From Oehlia diaphana (Eukaryota > Glomeromycota > Glomeromycetes > Glomerales > Glomeraceae), in the NCBI GenBank assembly GCA_003833135.1, contig QZLH01000089.1, forward strand, positions 8,052 to 72,051: DNA of 64,000 nucleotides. Reading direction: 5' to 3'. The notes below the pieces were generated by a model. The model had not been told where the DNA came from, did no database searches, and saw only the letters and a list, made by a program, of their open reading frames with translations. The position numbers and the translations under genes are program-made. Positions 36,742 to 49,885 of this stretch are shown one piece after another. The first letter of the stretch is position 1; each line of letters opens with the position of its first letter.

Positions 36742-38256
36742 ATGCATGATATAAATATTATAAATATTGAGTCATTTGAACAATCATCATTTACGCCAAC
36801 CATGTATAAATTAAACAGGGATATTCTTTACTTAATTTTTAAAGAATTACAAGATGATAAGGAAACCCTTATTTCATGCCTTACAGTTAATAAAATATGG
36901 TGTGAAACAACCGTTCCAATTTTATGGAAGAATCCCTGGAAATTCTTAAAAGGGAAAAAATTACTATTAAACGTCATCATTTCACATTTATCAGATGAGT
37001 CAAGAAATAGTTTATCAATTAATTATTTGATAAATTATCAAAAACCTTTTTTTAATTACATTAGATTTTGTAGACATTTAAATATAAATAATTTAAATGA
37101 AATAATCGATACTATTGAACTTGATGATGTTGATGATTATCCAATTATTAGAAAAGAAATATTTGGTCTTTTTATCAACGAAAATACAAGATTAACACAC
37201 CTTTATATACCTTATCAATTTGATTATCAAATAAACCTTATTTCTGGGGCAAAATACTGCTTTTCAGATCTTGAATTTCTAAGTTGCAATGCTTGTATCA
37301 ATGATAACGTCTTGTCCGGATTAACAGAAATATGCAAATCAATTAAAGAATTAGAACTCTTTATTGGAAAGGATAATAACAATTATGGAATTATTAAACT
37401 GATTGAAAATCTCAAAAAATTATATAATGTACGTTTGCTAACCAAGAGTTCTTCAAAAAGTGATGAATCATTTTGTAAACGACTTGAAAATTCGTTGATC
37501 AAACATGCAGATACTATACAAAATTTTAAGATAATTAGGCAACCTACTACATGCATTCTTTCATCATTTGTAAATTTAAATAGATTAGAATTGGGTGGCA
37601 ATCCTGTTGAAAGTATGTCATGGAATTGTTTAGAAAATGTTTCTCTACCTTTCTTACAAATCTTAAAAGCTAAAGGAATCCCAATCAATGCTTTAACAAA
37701 TTTAATTGAAAATACAAATGGGAGTCTTACTGAAATAAAAATTGATTGTGTACTTCATAATGAGATTGATAATGAAAAAATTATTCAAATTATTTATAAA
37801 AAATGTTCAAATCTTAAATATCTTAAATTAATGTTTAAAAACAGAAATATTTTAGAATTAAAAAATTTATTGATCAATTGTAAAAATTTAAATGGATTAT
37901 ATATTATTATTGATAATACAACTTATTGGGTTGATGGTGACATTGTATTTAATTGGGACTACCTATTTGAAATTTTGGTTAGTTCATCTTCACCTAATTT
38001 GTTTAAGTTCAAATTCTATTTTTATGAAGCACCAAAATTAGAATCTTTAAAATTATTTCTTGATAATTGGAAAGGTAGACGTTCTATATTATTACAAACA
38101 ATTCAAGATAATAGTTGGGGAGTTGGTATTGAAATTGGAATAAAATATTTTGAGTTAATGGAAGAATATAAAATGCAAGGAATTGTTAAAAAGTATAATC
38201 ATGTTCTAATTGAAAGTACTTTTGAAGATTTTGAATGGTTACAAGAAAACATTTAA
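36742..38256 (+). CDS. F-box/LRR-type protein
   Basis: A single exon. The first ATG in frame is 36742 (504 residues). The ATG at 36802 (484 residues) aligns with the start of the related gene at 41959 and may be the real one. F-box at about 22-70 from 36742: LNRDILYLIFKEL, SCLTVNKIWCE and PILWKNPW. The remainder has about ten LRR-like segments (LEFLSCNACI, LKELELF, LNRLELGG, LPFLQILKAKGI, LKYLKLMF, LNGLYIIID) ending in FEDFEWLQENI. Expected role is an SCF ubiquitin-ligase substrate receptor through Skp1 (family knowledge). It is a close paralogue of 41959-43402, same orientation, 5.2 kb apart, pointing to tandem duplication. Confidence 0.9.
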   Translation: MHDINIINIESFEQSSFTPTMYKLNRDILYLIFKELQDDKETLISCLTVNKIWCETTVPILWKNPWKFLKGKKLLLNVIISHLSDESRNSLSINYLINYQKPFFNYIRFCRHLNINNLNEIIDTIELDDVDDYPIIRKEIFGLFINENTRLTHLYIPYQFDYQINLISGAKYCFSDLEFLSCNACINDNVLSGLTEICKSIKELELFIGKDNNNYGIIKLIENLKKLYNVRLLTKSSSKSDESFCKRLENSLIKHADTIQNFKIIRQPTTCILSSFVNLNRLELGGNPVESMSWNCLENVSLPFLQILKAKGIPINALTNLIENTNGSLTEIKIDCVLHNEIDNEKIIQIIYKKCSNLKYLKLMFKNRNILELKNLLINCKNLNGLYIIIDNTTYWVDGDIVFNWDYLFEILVSSSSPNLFKFKFYFYEAPKLESLKLFLDNWKGRRSILLQTIQDNSWGVGIEIGIKYFELMEEYKMQGIVKKYNHVLIESTFEDFEWLQENI

Positions 38257-39571
38257 TTTACAAATTATTCTTTATATCAATAAAAATAACTTATAAGGTC
38301 ATTAATATATAATTACACTATCTTTATTAATATTTTTATACATTTACAGTACCATCATAACTTGATTTAGTGAACCCATAAAATATTTAGGCGGGCTCAT
38401 AAAATACAATATAAATATAAATTAATTGTACAATATTCAAATTAACAAAGTCAACAATATTTGGTGAACCCAGGTAATAAACAAGTAATATATACCAAAT
38501 TATATATAATTATCTGGAACTAAAAAGACTTTTGATTTTGGGTTATTAATAAATAATATTTCTCTGTTTCAATAAGTCTACTATTTAAAAACCTGGACCA
38601 AATAAATTTGCTTTCAATTATTCGGTTAAATCTTCCAAAAAAACTATTAGCTTAAATAAATTAAAAAAACATTACTAAGAAATTTTATTATAATTTCACG
38701 ATTAATTACGTACTCGACATGAAGCAATTGAGCATGATGATGAATATATCGAAAAAATTATCCAGATAAAAATGTTACAACAATTATGTATAATACTTTA
38801 AATAAAGTATAATTGTGTCATTATACTTCAGCGATCTTGGAAATTCAGAATTTTGTTAATTACTTAATTTTGTGTGATAACTTGAATAATTTGATTTTAA
38901 CACTTCAAAATAAATCTTCTTCATAATATATAATGGTTTCTGAATTTATGTTTTCGGATTTGTATATATTTTCAAATAAAGAAACTTTAAGTAAAAAAAC
39001 TGGTCTGTAGAGTTATCTTGAAAATAGAGACATACAAACAGCAATATACCTATTTAATAAAAGTTAATTTTACCAGGATTTATTATATATTACACTACAT
39101 AGTGCGTCCGTATGAGGAAAACATGCATCAAAATTTCAGCAAATCAATTGATCAAATTGATTCCAGTACTTAGGCGCAGGCCAGTCAACAAGAGTTTTTA
39201 TTGAAAAAAGAGAGGGGAGAGGGAGACAAAAATAATTTACAATAGACAAGTGGGGAACCCTTTCTGATGATCTTTTGTACCCAAAATTTAACGGAAGAAA
39301 TATTTCACAAAATATATACGAAATACATATAAACTATATACAAATATGACAACAAACATGTTTATAGTGCCAGCAAACAACTTTTCTATCAGGAGTTTGA
39401 AGGGATAGAGAAGCAACACTCTTATAATGTTCAGACGAATAATGAATTTTGGGTTCTAAAAACGTGTACGATACATTACCGAAAAGAATATTTTAAGTAG
39501 ACTTGCATCACTGACGTCCATCAGCGTCATTTTTCACTGGAATATTTATAATAAGATGGAGTGGTCAAATA
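38257..39571. other. Intergenic, nothing recognised
   Basis: AT-rich. A purine-rich block at about 39200-39240 (GAGAGGGGAGAGGGAGAC) stands out, but has no assigned function. Confidence 0.4.
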
Positions 39572-40800
39572 TTGAAGCGAAGGTTCTCAAAAAAAAATTT
39601 TTCTTCGTCTAAACAGTTCAATATCACGTGGCTGGAAGAGAAGATAACCAAATTGGTGGAAACTGAGTTAACATCTAAGGAACGAATACATGAGTTGGAA
39701 GAAAAAAAACTCAAATTAGAAATGGACGTAATCAATAAAGCACATTTTATCGAACTACAAGAGGAAACAATTATTTAATCTACAAGAAAAGATAAAGGAT
39801 TTAAAATTTGATGTAACCGCAAAGGAATGAATAATAATAAAGAAAGATGAGGACATCAAACGCACTGAAGTTAAAACAGCAACCGCAAATGAGTTGTGGA
39901 TAATAAATTTAGTAAGGATAATTCTACTCTACAAAAAAAAATCAGCCATAAGAAATGTAACACTAATCGGAAAAATCAACGAAAAACCAGATTGGAAAGA
40001 TGAAAGATCGTTGAAGTTCCGGTTAAAAAAACTTCCGATAGAATTATTAGGATAAACATTTTTGCCGAAGTGTCACGTGGCTTAAGATTTTATGATATTG
40101 GAAGGATGCGAAGTGACAAAACAAGCAGGCTACGTAGAAAGATTAACGGTCAAACGAAATTACAAATATAAAACCATCCAAACCAAAATTTGCTTAACAA
40201 ATGATATGGACCAAATTTTCTTAAGAGTGGATCTAACATAACAATAACAAAAAATGGACACTTATATTTTTTGAGAATATTTGACGCTATGATTTCATCC
40301 AGTGATTTTAAGAAAAGATATAGTTATCAAGCAGTTAAAAAATTAAGTGATCAAGAAATCAAGAAAAATGAATACAATATTATTTAGGATTATATAAAAA
40401 CATATGCTAAAATCATTAACAGAGTGAATTATATTTTAATGTAATTTAATAATGAACAAGATTTATTTAAGGCACAAAACAAAATAATAGGAAAAGTTTT
40501 ACAAAACTGAGATATCAATAGACATCCACAAATAACGTACTTACTCTTTCAGAGGACGAACAATTTGTAGACGCATTAACGCATCCTACGATATCTAAGG
40601 TGCTGAGTGAAGAAATAGTTGAAAATTTAATAAATTAAATTCGGACTTTAGTAATCATATTTAGAGGATTAATGGAAATAAAGTTTTGACCATTCAACTA
40701 GCAAAGAGAAATCGCAACGAAAAGACTTAGATTCAGCAACTGCACTATTGAACGAATCCAAGAAACATATAGTGACAGTTCAGTGACAAAGAGAAGACAC
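39572..40800 (+). pseudogene. Degenerate coiled-coil gene relic
   Basis: A 68-codon frame (39572-39778) reads as a charged coiled coil: ITWLEEKITKLVETELTSK, then ELEEKKLKLEMD. After a shift the coil continues (LQEKIKDLKFDVTAKE) to about 39830, and further coding-like pieces lie at 40270-40390 and 40540-40790 (TLSEDEQFVDALTHPTISK). Stops and frame changes are frequent, so the locus is dead. The pieces resemble one gene of about 400 codons, coiled-coil N-terminal and unknown C-terminal. The family is not identified. Confidence 0.45.
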
Positions 40801-41958
40801 TAAATAAAAACTTATTATATACTAATTATAAAAATAAAATTAAAATTAAATAAAATAAATAAAATAAAATTAATAGTGATAGCGAATTGACGTTCAATAC
40901 GTTCAATAAAGTTTCAACAAATCGTAGTAGAATTTTAGCCTCAGATAGACAAAATTGTTTTAATTAGACCTAGAATGATAAAGTAGGGATCGGGTTTAGT
41001 TTCAAGCTAAATATGCTATTTATATCCAATTTGGGTACCTTTAACACTGCACAGCTGTTGATTTTTGGGTTAATTAATTTTATACATATCTGGAAGGGTA
41101 AGTGTTTGTTTTTGTTTTACTAGATAGATATTTTATTTGATAAATGTTCTAGAAACGTCTACACTCTACATTGTAAAAATTATATAGTATAATATTACAA
41201 TATTAATAAAGTATAAAATTTAAAAAAAGAAAAGATAATTTACAAAATTTCTTATTAAAATTTTGAAATTATGAGGGAGGGGAAGGAAAAAATAATTATA
41301 ATAAAAATAGATTTCCATGAGGGGGAATATTATATAAAAAATTTTTTTTAATATGTCTAAGAAACCAAAATTTTTGAAGGGGAGAGGAGGGGGATTAAAA
41401 AGTTTGCTTTTTTGGTGACTAAAATTGGTCCGGCCTTATTCTCCTACTGTAATATCTAACCCCATGATAAATCACGTTGCCATATTAGATATTAACAAAA
41501 AGTAACATTTTATTGGTTATAAAACTATTAATACATTAATATGCTTGGTTTAATAATATAAAAATAAATAAAATATGCTAATAAAATAAACAAATCCTAA
41601 TATTTATTCTTTAAAGCGATCCTTTTTAGTTATAATACTGCGCCCCACAATTAATAAATTTACTAAGTATACTATGACACTACCTTGTTGCAGATCGTAC
41701 CGGCAAGTCAATTGGTTCATCAGATTCAGTCATGCATTACTGAATTTCCAAAATATCTATCTGAAATTTAAATTATAAATGTCCAATGTGTTTTATTCTC
41801 TCTAGATCTTTTTGGGACACGTAATATGGTCGATCATTTGTGACCCTCATATGATCTTTCTGTATGACATGAAATAAATAAATATAGTCACTATTTGCTC
41901 ATTTACGCCCAAAAAACTTTTTATACGTACATTTTTTTTTTCTAAAAAAAAATAAATA
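40801..41958. other. Intergenic upstream of an F-box gene
   Basis: No gene was seen. The region contains G-rich, weakly repetitive stretches (GAGGGAGGGGAAGG at about 41270, GGGGAGAGGAGGGGG at 41378) and an ACTGCGCC octamer at 41637. Confidence 0.4.
41637..41644 (+). promoter_or_regulatory. ACTGCGCC candidate promoter motif
   Basis: Same octamer and same orientation relative to the gene as at 11416 and 20249, 315 bp upstream of the F-box start at 41959. Confidence 0.25.
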
Positions 41959-43402
41959 ATGTTCAATTTAAATGGAGATATTCTTTATCTTATTTTCAAA
42001 GAATTACAAAATGATAAAAAAACCTTTCTTTCATGCCTTCCAGTCAATAAAACTTGGTGTGAAATAATCATTCCGATTTTATGGAAAAATCCCTGGAAAT
42101 ATTTGAATGAAGTAGAGTTACTATTAAATGTTATCATTTCACATTTGTCAGATGAGTCAAGAAGTAATTTGAAGAATAAAGGGGTTCAAACTTTTGACAA
42201 CTGTTTATCAAAAACCTTTATTTAATTACATTAGTTTTTGTAGATATTTAAATATAAATGATTTAGATAAAATGATCAACGTTATTATTATTGATCCTGA
42301 TGATATTAATGTATTTTTAAATTTTAGAAAAGAAATAATTAGTCTTTTTATTAATGAAAATACAAGATTAACACATCTATATATACCCAAAAAATTTGAT
42401 TATCAAATAAACCTTTTTCCTGGAGCAAAGCGCTGTTTTTCAGAGCTTGAATTTCTCAGCTGTAATACTTGCATCAATGATGATGTTTTAATTGGATTAA
42501 CAGAAATATGCAATTCAGTTAAAAAATTAGAACTTCTTATTGAGAAGCATAATAACAATTATGGAATTAATAAATTAATTGAAAGTCCCAAAAAATTATT
42601 TAATGTTTGTTTGATAACCAAGGGATTTTTTAAAAATGATATATTTTGTAAAATTCTTGAAAATTCGTTAGTTAAACATGCGAATACTCTATTACATTTT
42701 AAGACAAATAAACCTACCATAAAAATTCTTTCATCTTTTGTAAATTTAAATAGATTAGAATTAAGTTGTGAATATGTTGAAAAAATGTCAGAGTTGAAGA
42801 ATATATCTTTACCATTCCTACAAATTTTGAAAGCTGGAAATGTCTCAATCAAGGTATTAACGAGTCTAATTAATAATACAAATGGACATCTTATTGAAAT
42901 AAGTATTGATTCCATATTCCATAATGAGATTGATAATGAAAAAATTATTCAAGTTATTTATCAAAATTGTCCAAATCTCACATACCTTAAACTAATGTTT
43001 AAAAATCGTAATATTTTAGAATTAGAAAATTTATTAAATAATTGTCAATATTTAAATGGATTATACATTTTGATTGATAATGAGTTTTGGGATAATGATG
43101 AATTTAATTGGGATTTTTTATTTGAAGTTTTGACTAGGTCATCACCAATTAATTTGTTTAAATTTAAATTCTATTTTTATGAGACACCTAAATTAAAATC
43201 TTTAAAATTATTCCTTGATAATTGGAAAGGCAAACATTCTATGTTATTACAAACTATTCATTGGATGTCTAAAATAATTGGAGCAAAATACTTTGATTTA
43301 ATAGATGAATATAAAGCACAAGGAATTGTTAAAAAGTATAATCATAGTGTTTCATATGATAATATTTTTGAAGATTTTGAATGGATTCAAGAAAATATTT
43401 AA
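41959..43402 (+). CDS. F-box/LRR-type protein, 1-bp frameshift
   Basis: The N-terminal frame (41959-42225) carries the F-box: FNLNGDILYLIFKEL, SCLPVNKTWCE, PILWKNPW. The frame then breaks in a GGGG run at 42181-42184; dropping one G would join it to the long frame that ends at 43402. The second part mirrors 36742-38256 segment by segment (LNINDLDKMI, CINDDVLIGLTEIC, LTYLKLMFKNRNI, FEDFEWIQENI). As written, translation would stop after 88 residues at the end of the F-box, leaving an F-box-only protein. A homopolymer sequencing error and a true inactivating change are both possible. The tandem paralogue upstream is intact. Confidence 0.8.
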
Positions 43403-46389
43403 TTATAAATTGTTCTTTATTGTTTTCATTTATAATGTATTTTATTAAATCTTGAATAAATAGCATTTTACTATTTATATGATATCTGATATTTATTATA
43501 TTCACTACAATAATTGTATAAATTTTAATTGTGTATTCAGCTTTACAGTATAGACGATTAACCAAATCTAACTCTTCGAATAAAGTTATTCCCAAGCCGA
43601 AAACCTAACCTAAATCTTAAGTTTCAAAAATATTCAAGCTTCTATCTAACAAGATCTATTCAGGAAATTTAATTCTTACAAACATACTATATAAAAGGGA
43701 AATTACATAAAAAAAACCTGAGTGATTCAACTTTATTTTTTATGTACCTATAAATGGAAGCACCATTGTCAATTGTAAACAGTCTGACATCATGAAACTG
43801 TTGGCATGTGAAATTGGGATTGGCAAATTCCGCCAAGTCTTTGGATATTCAAAGGACTTCCAGACCGTATAAATTCCGTTTTTCCTTCTGGTGAAAGTGC
43901 TTTGATTATAATCTTAAGAAATGGGTTCCATCCATTTATTTAATATGATATAATTATGTCTTATCAATTTACATTTTAATGTTTATTATATGATAATTGC
44001 TTACACAAAATATTTTTCCACCATAGAATTTTGTATAATTGTTCTGATTATTAAGTAAAACTAGTAATAATGCACTTTTTTATAAATTGGTATTCTTGCT
44101 TGTTTATAATAATAGATAAAATATTATGGTATTATTTACTATCTAAGTTGTTAATTGATGGGGATTCATCATTATTTTTTGGTTTAAAAGGTACTGTTAT
44201 ATTTATTAACAGTTAATATTTAAGATTATTTACTAATCTTTAATTGAATACATTATATTAATAAAATAAAATATATTTCTAGCAAGTTCATATAGTGATA
44301 ACACATTATCTATAAAATGATTTATAAAGTATATGTTTTGCAAATTTAAAAACAGCATATTTAAATTAAAAAAAAAACATACTATGTAATTAAAATAGTA
44401 GGTTATATAATAAAAGAATATTTGAGTAATAAAGATGAAGCTTCACCTTTTTTCAAGTATTAGAAGTTATTAAATGTCAGATTTATAAGCTTATGATCAC
44501 ATTAATAAAATATGTTAATATTTGTATAGACGTCTTTTTCCAATATCTTGCTTTGTCCATTGTTACACTTTTTGAACATTGATTATGATATCATTAAATT
44601 ATAGAAATTAAGTTAATTTTGATAGTAATACAGTATTTGCACTATTTGTATTAGTTTCTTTTTAAGTAATCTAAGTTTGTATTAATAAAATTTATAGAAA
44701 ATATAATAATGACATTCACTAAGTACTTATGTATTTTATCATTTAATTGTATATTTAATTTTTTTTTCTTTTTTTTTTAAAAAAAAAATAACAACATTAG
44801 TTTGATTCCACAAAACATCCCATTATATAAAATATTTTTGCACTATATATAGGATTTATTTCCATTAAAGTAAATAAATGTGAATAACAAAATTCGGTCT
44901 CAATTCTTGTATTTAAACCCTTAATTCAGTAATTAATTTTATTATTATACATTTCCTTTTGCGTATTGTTATAATACTTCAATTGGAAATTAATGGTAAT
45001 AAGCTCTATTTTAAGCTATTATTTATAGGATATTTACAAAATGGGATGAACAAAAATTTTATTTATTTATTTATTTATATGGAAGAAAATGTCAGGAAGC
45101 TTGTGTAATGTTTTTTGATGTCCAGCCGGGTCTAAAATAGCATGTGCATATTCATATTCCTTATTCTCCATTTTTAGCTTTTTATGTATGAAAATTTTAA
45201 AAAATTCAAGGATGTAATAAAAGAAATCCTATTTTTGCGCGATTAATATTTATTACTTGATTCAGAGTAGATTTTATTATTTTATAACAAGATATTATTT
45301 TTCTAATAATTATAAAAAAAAAGATTTTGCATATCTGATATGGTTGCGCAAATAGTTAAACATAAATAATACAAATGTAACATTTTTTTACTAGTAATAA
45401 AAGAAACAAGGCTCCTAATGGCTTTTTGAAAATAAAATTTCTAATTTTTTTTTTACTTTTTTTTAATATTATATAAATTATCATGATTATGTCTTCAAAA
45501 TTATTCATTCAGTAAATCAAACACGTTGAAAGAGAAGGGCCGAAAGAAAAGGTATGAAAGGAAAGAACGAGAAAAGAAAGTGTGAGGAGAGAAGATCGAG
45601 AGAGGAGGACAAGACAAGTCAAACCAACAGATATAACAAACCGAGAAATTTTATCTATAATCTATTAATTTAATCGAACTTATCGAAGAACATCAAATAA
45701 GTAATGTTACTGCAATAGGTTTATAAATATTCAATATGTTCATCTGAGAGTAATGAGTTGAGTTAAATTTTATTTGACAGAAGAGTACTCACATCGGCAG
45801 CGTAGGTGTAAATTTAACAACACAGTTATTAAAACACTATAGGTTAAATTAATATTTTCTTTGTTTAAAATTTACGTAATATAACTATGTTATTATTTTC
45901 AGTAATTAGAATTACTTCTTTTCCGATTATAAACTTTTGTATTTTATTTTCATTTTTCGGAAATTGCATGTTCAAATAAATAACTACATATTATTAAGGT
46001 TTTTCCAACTTTTCAACTCGTTATATAGTGAAACTAATGTAATTGTTTCGTTTTAATCCATACCTGATCCATTCTAAAGAAATTTCAACAACATAAGAGA
46101 AACTGTATAAGAGAAAAGATCTTATTGTTTAAAAAAATATAAATCCAATTCTATGATAGAAGCCAGGACAAAATCCCCCTCTAGAAAAGTCAGTTCCTGG
46201 TTCCTCCGTTGCTATTCCTCTACTAAAAAAAAAAAAATAAATAAAAAAAAAATTTATAATAAAAAAAAAAAATAAAAAATAAAGAAATGAAAGATGGTGA
46301 AAAAAAAATAAAAAATATTATGAATATTCTGCAGCATCCCTATAAAGAGATATTACTATTGGCGTGTAAACACATTTCTTGTTATTATA
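43403..46389. other. Long AT-rich intergenic region
   Basis: Three kilobases with no gene recognised. It holds a T-run/A-run palindrome at about 44760-44790, an ATTT microsatellite at 45058-45078, a purine-rich block at 45525-45620 and A/T low-complexity at 46225-46310. Confidence 0.45.
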
Positions 46390-46548
46390 TGGGCGCTTTG
46401 CAGTAGAAAGGGACGAAACTACTAAAAAAATTTAAATTTTCTTTTATATGCCAAAAATATTCTAAATGCTATAATTTGTTCAGATTTTATATTAACTCAT
46501 TTTTTATTTTTTTTAGTAGTTTCGTCCCTTTCTACTGCAAAGCGCCCA
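46390..46548. mobile_element. 159-bp MITE with perfect ~40-bp TIRs
   Basis: The left end TGGGCGCTTTGCAGTAGAAA (continuing GGGACGAAACTACTAAAAAAA) is repeated exactly in inverted form at the right end. TA lies on both sides, consistent with a Tc1/mariner-type target. The interior is about 75 bp, AT-rich and non-coding. The perfect arms imply a young insertion. Confidence 0.75.
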
Positions 46549-47204
46549 TATGTTATCTATAAATTTAAGTTCCATTTGCAATTAAATNNNNNNNNNNNNN
46601 NNNNNNNNNNNNNNNNNNNNNNNNNNNNNNNNNNNNNNNNNNNNNNNNNNNNNNNNNNNNNNNNNNNNNNNNNNNNNNNNNNNNNNNNNNNNNNNNNNNN
46701 NNNNNNNNNNNNNNNNNNNNNNNNNNNNNNNNNNNNNNNNNNNNNNNNNNNNNNNNNNNNNNNNNNNNNNNNNNNNNNNNNNNNNNNNNNNNNNNNNNNN
46801 NNNNNNNNNNNNNNNNNNNNNNNNNNNNNNNNNNNNNNNNNNNNNNNNNNNNNNNNNNNNNNNNNNNNNNNNNNNNNNNNNNNNNNNNNNNNNNNNNNNN
46901 NNNNNNNNNNNNNNNNNNNNNNNNNNNNNNNNNNNNNNNNNNNNNNNNNNNNNNNNNNNNNNNNNNNNNNNNNNNNNNNNNNNNNNNNNNNNNNNNNNNN
47001 NNNNNNNNNNNNNNNNNNNNNNNNNNNNNNNNNNNNNNNNNNNNNNNTTTAAATTTTCTTTTATATGCCAAAAATATTCTAAATGCTATAATTTGTTCAG
47101 ATTTTATATTAACTCATTTTTTATTTTTTTTAGTAGTTTCGTCCCTTTCTACTGCAAAGCGCCCATATGTTATCTATAAATTTAAGTTCCATTTGCAATT
47201 AAAT
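46431..47204. other. Assembly gap (46588-47047) flanked by an exact 157-bp duplication
   Basis: N run of 460. The 157 bases before it (46431-46587) are identical to the 157 bases after it (47048-47204), including the right part of the MITE. The simplest reading is overlapping contig ends left unmerged, so the true gap may be zero; a MITE-bridged tandem duplication is the alternative. The open frames spanning the Ns are artefacts. Confidence 0.85.
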
Positions 47205-47970
47205 CTTTAGACAAATGTAATTTACAGCATATCCAAAATAAACGGAACACTTGAAAATTTTTGTTGCCGAGAATTTGTTGGGTGTCGGGTTGTCGGGTTC
47301 AATCATTTTACAGAATATTTTGAATATTGCTGTAAAGTAGGATTTATTTTTAACCGGACTGTTCAATGACTTCAATCTATTCATTCATTTAAATCTCGTT
47401 ACTTATCCAATTAATGCCCATGCAATCAAAATCTTTTCCAATTCCCAATTTTGTACAAAAAAAATATTTGTCGACAATAAAATTGAAAATTTTATCGTGG
47501 CTCTTCCACATTATTAATAACTATCCTCGTAAAGAAAATAATAGAATAATCAAAGAAATTATTAATTGAACGACTAAAACCGTGTTAAAGCGGTTAATGA
47601 ATTATTATATTATTTTTTAAATCAAACAACTGATATAATTAAAAGTTTCTCGCAATTATAATGTGTGGAATTTTTTAACAACCAAAATTTCTTTAGCAGC
47701 TTAATTAATTAGCCAGTTTCTTGTGACATAGTAAAAACAAAATATTTATTCATCATTAGTTACGGTAACTACAGTAGATGAGAGAGAAATGGGTCAGGAA
47801 ACGAGAAAAGATATCATTAAGAATGTTATAAAAATAAATTTGGAATTAACCCAAAAAAAGTAATTTTATTTTAAAATATACAATACATAAACTAAAATAA
47901 GAATGTTCAATAAAAATTTACAAAATAATCACGTATAAATCATAAACAAAAAAAAAACAAATTTACATAT
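47205..47970. other. Intergenic, nothing recognised
   Basis: AT-rich DNA downstream of the BTB gene at 47971; the small open frame 47199-47384 has no coding character. Confidence 0.45.
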
Positions 47971-49492
47971 TTAAAGAATTTGGAATACTTCATAATCTTC
48001 TACTGTAAATTTTGCTTCAGTATCTCTTATCTTTTTTTCGTAATACTTTTGTCTACACCAACTTACATTAAAATCTCCATACGGTGAATCTGATGAATGT
48101 ATTATAAGATCAGAACCAAAATATGGACCAGCATTTGGATGATAATTTATTGCATAATTCATTTCCTTTACATTACTTAAAATTGCATTCTTTAAAAGGT
48201 TATTCTTACTCTTAAAAGAAAATATGAAACTATATTTAGTTTGACCCCAAATATTAGAAGATTGCCAAATTAAAGGATTATATCCACCAAGAATTTCTTC
48301 TACTCCTTTTACTTTAATAAAGGTAACAGTATTAGGTTTATCATCACACAATTCATGAAATTTCTTTGATGTGAATCCATTTCGACTACCTCTTAATAAT
48401 AATTTGAATTTGTATGGTAAATATAATTCTCTCAAATATGAAAAGTTACTATTAAAATCAACTTTATCGATCCATCTTGAAATAGTTGAAATTATATTTA
48501 AATTAATAATCTTCGAATCAATAATTCTATCAATTTTTAAATTTCTAGGAAATGGAATATTATCATTAGGGTTACTATCGGAATCCAAATAAGAATTTAA
48601 TAACTCTTCGTAATGTCGTTCTTTGAAAAGGTTTTTATATGGACGAATTTTTTGTGAGAATTCGTTAGATGATAAACTATGAAACCTGATTATTGGAATA
48701 CAATGCTGTAAAGTACTTTTCATCGCTTTGAAATCATTGTCAGTCCAAGTATCAGGATCTGAGATGAGAGTTTGATTTCGTTCAAGACCCCATTTTAATA
48801 CATGTTCCCAAACTTCAATTTCTTTCATTTGTAAATCATCCCTTTTAATAAGTGAAACTAAAGAATTTTCTGGAAGTGAGGTGAAATCAAGAGATTTAAA
48901 TACTTTTTCAGGAGATTTAACCATAAAATCTGTACAAAATTGTTGAAGTTTAAATAATTTATTAGATTGAAAACTTATTCGATGTGTAAGTTCAAAATGT
49001 TGTTCCATCCACTCAATTTTATTTTCTATAAAATATTTTTGTAAATAATCAACTAATTCTTGAAGGTAAAGTTGATCAGCAGCGGCTAATATTTTAAGAT
49101 TATCTGAAGTACTTTGCTCATTCAACGAAAAAATGCCACCATATATATATCTATTATATAATTTAATATTATGATAAATTTCAAGTTATGATAAATTATA
49201 AATTATGATAAAATAAATTTAATAAATTTACTTACATCAAAATTTTATGAAAGTTTTCTGGTGATATATTTGATAATTTAATATGAGATAAGGAATTGTT
49301 ACTTTTCTTTTTATTGGATGAGGATGATAAAATCTCTTTTATATATGGAGAACGGTAACATAAAATATTCATATGTGTACGAAAGTTTTTTATATTAGGT
49401 TCTTCTCCAACTTCAATTATAATATCATAATATTCATTATCATTCAATAATTCAGTAAGGTTTTGACTTAATTTTGAAAAAAATTTAGACAT
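47971..49492 (-). CDS. BTB-BACK-TLDc domain protein (intact, two exons)
   Basis: Exon 1 is 49236-49492 and exon 2 47971-49150. The intron is 85 bp with GTAAGT and ATAG ends, same position and phase as the other BTB genes, but the split codon encodes isoleucine rather than lysine. The product is 478 residues. BTB: YYDIIIEVG, FRTHMNILCYRSPY and Y-I-Y-G-G. BACK-like part: KEIEVWEHVLKWG. TLDc: LLLRGSRNGF, FHELCDD, ILGGYNP, FIFSF, AGPYFGSDL and VEDYEVFQIL. It is the most diverged intact member here, with a shorter C-terminus. Head-to-head with a BTB relic at 50728, as the gene at 9770 is with its plus-strand pseudogene. Family role: cullin-3-type adaptor with a TLDc domain (inference). Confidence 0.92.
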
Positions 49493-49794
49493 GATTTCAA
49501 TGTGAAAATTTAAAAGTGATCATCATCGTTAGCGCCTCATTTATGTCGTAATATCTTTTTTTTTCTCTATATAAGGTTAGAAGACTGTTAGAAAATCATG
49601 CCATTATGTAATGTCAATCGGGAAAATTAAATAGTATAATGAATGTGAACGTATAATATGAATAAATTTTATCGAAATTAACTTATAATTTTATTGAATA
49701 TTAATGTGAAAATCCTAACTTAAATATATAAATCACGGTAGTCACTAAGATGAGGTGATAGTGACTAAAAATTTTGTAAATTTCTTAGGGCACT

Positions 49795-49885
49795 TGCATC
49801 ATTAGTTGGCGAAAAAAAGAGAGAAAGTAATTCCATTTGTTCTAATAGATTTTTCACCTCTGATGGAAAATCGAGTGGAACAGGT
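49795..49885 (+). pseudogene. Short shared coding-like fragment
   Basis: The plus strand is open (ASLVGEKKRE..., then FSPLMENRVEQ) and ends at a GTATAA donor-like word. It matches 24815-24912 (LVGEKKK, then ENQVEQETE) at both DNA and protein level. It looks like an exon fragment of an unidentified repeated gene. Confidence 0.35.

Noticed and set aside
46565..47071. Open frames across the N run
   Set aside because: They consist almost wholly of undetermined bases; artefact of translating Ns.
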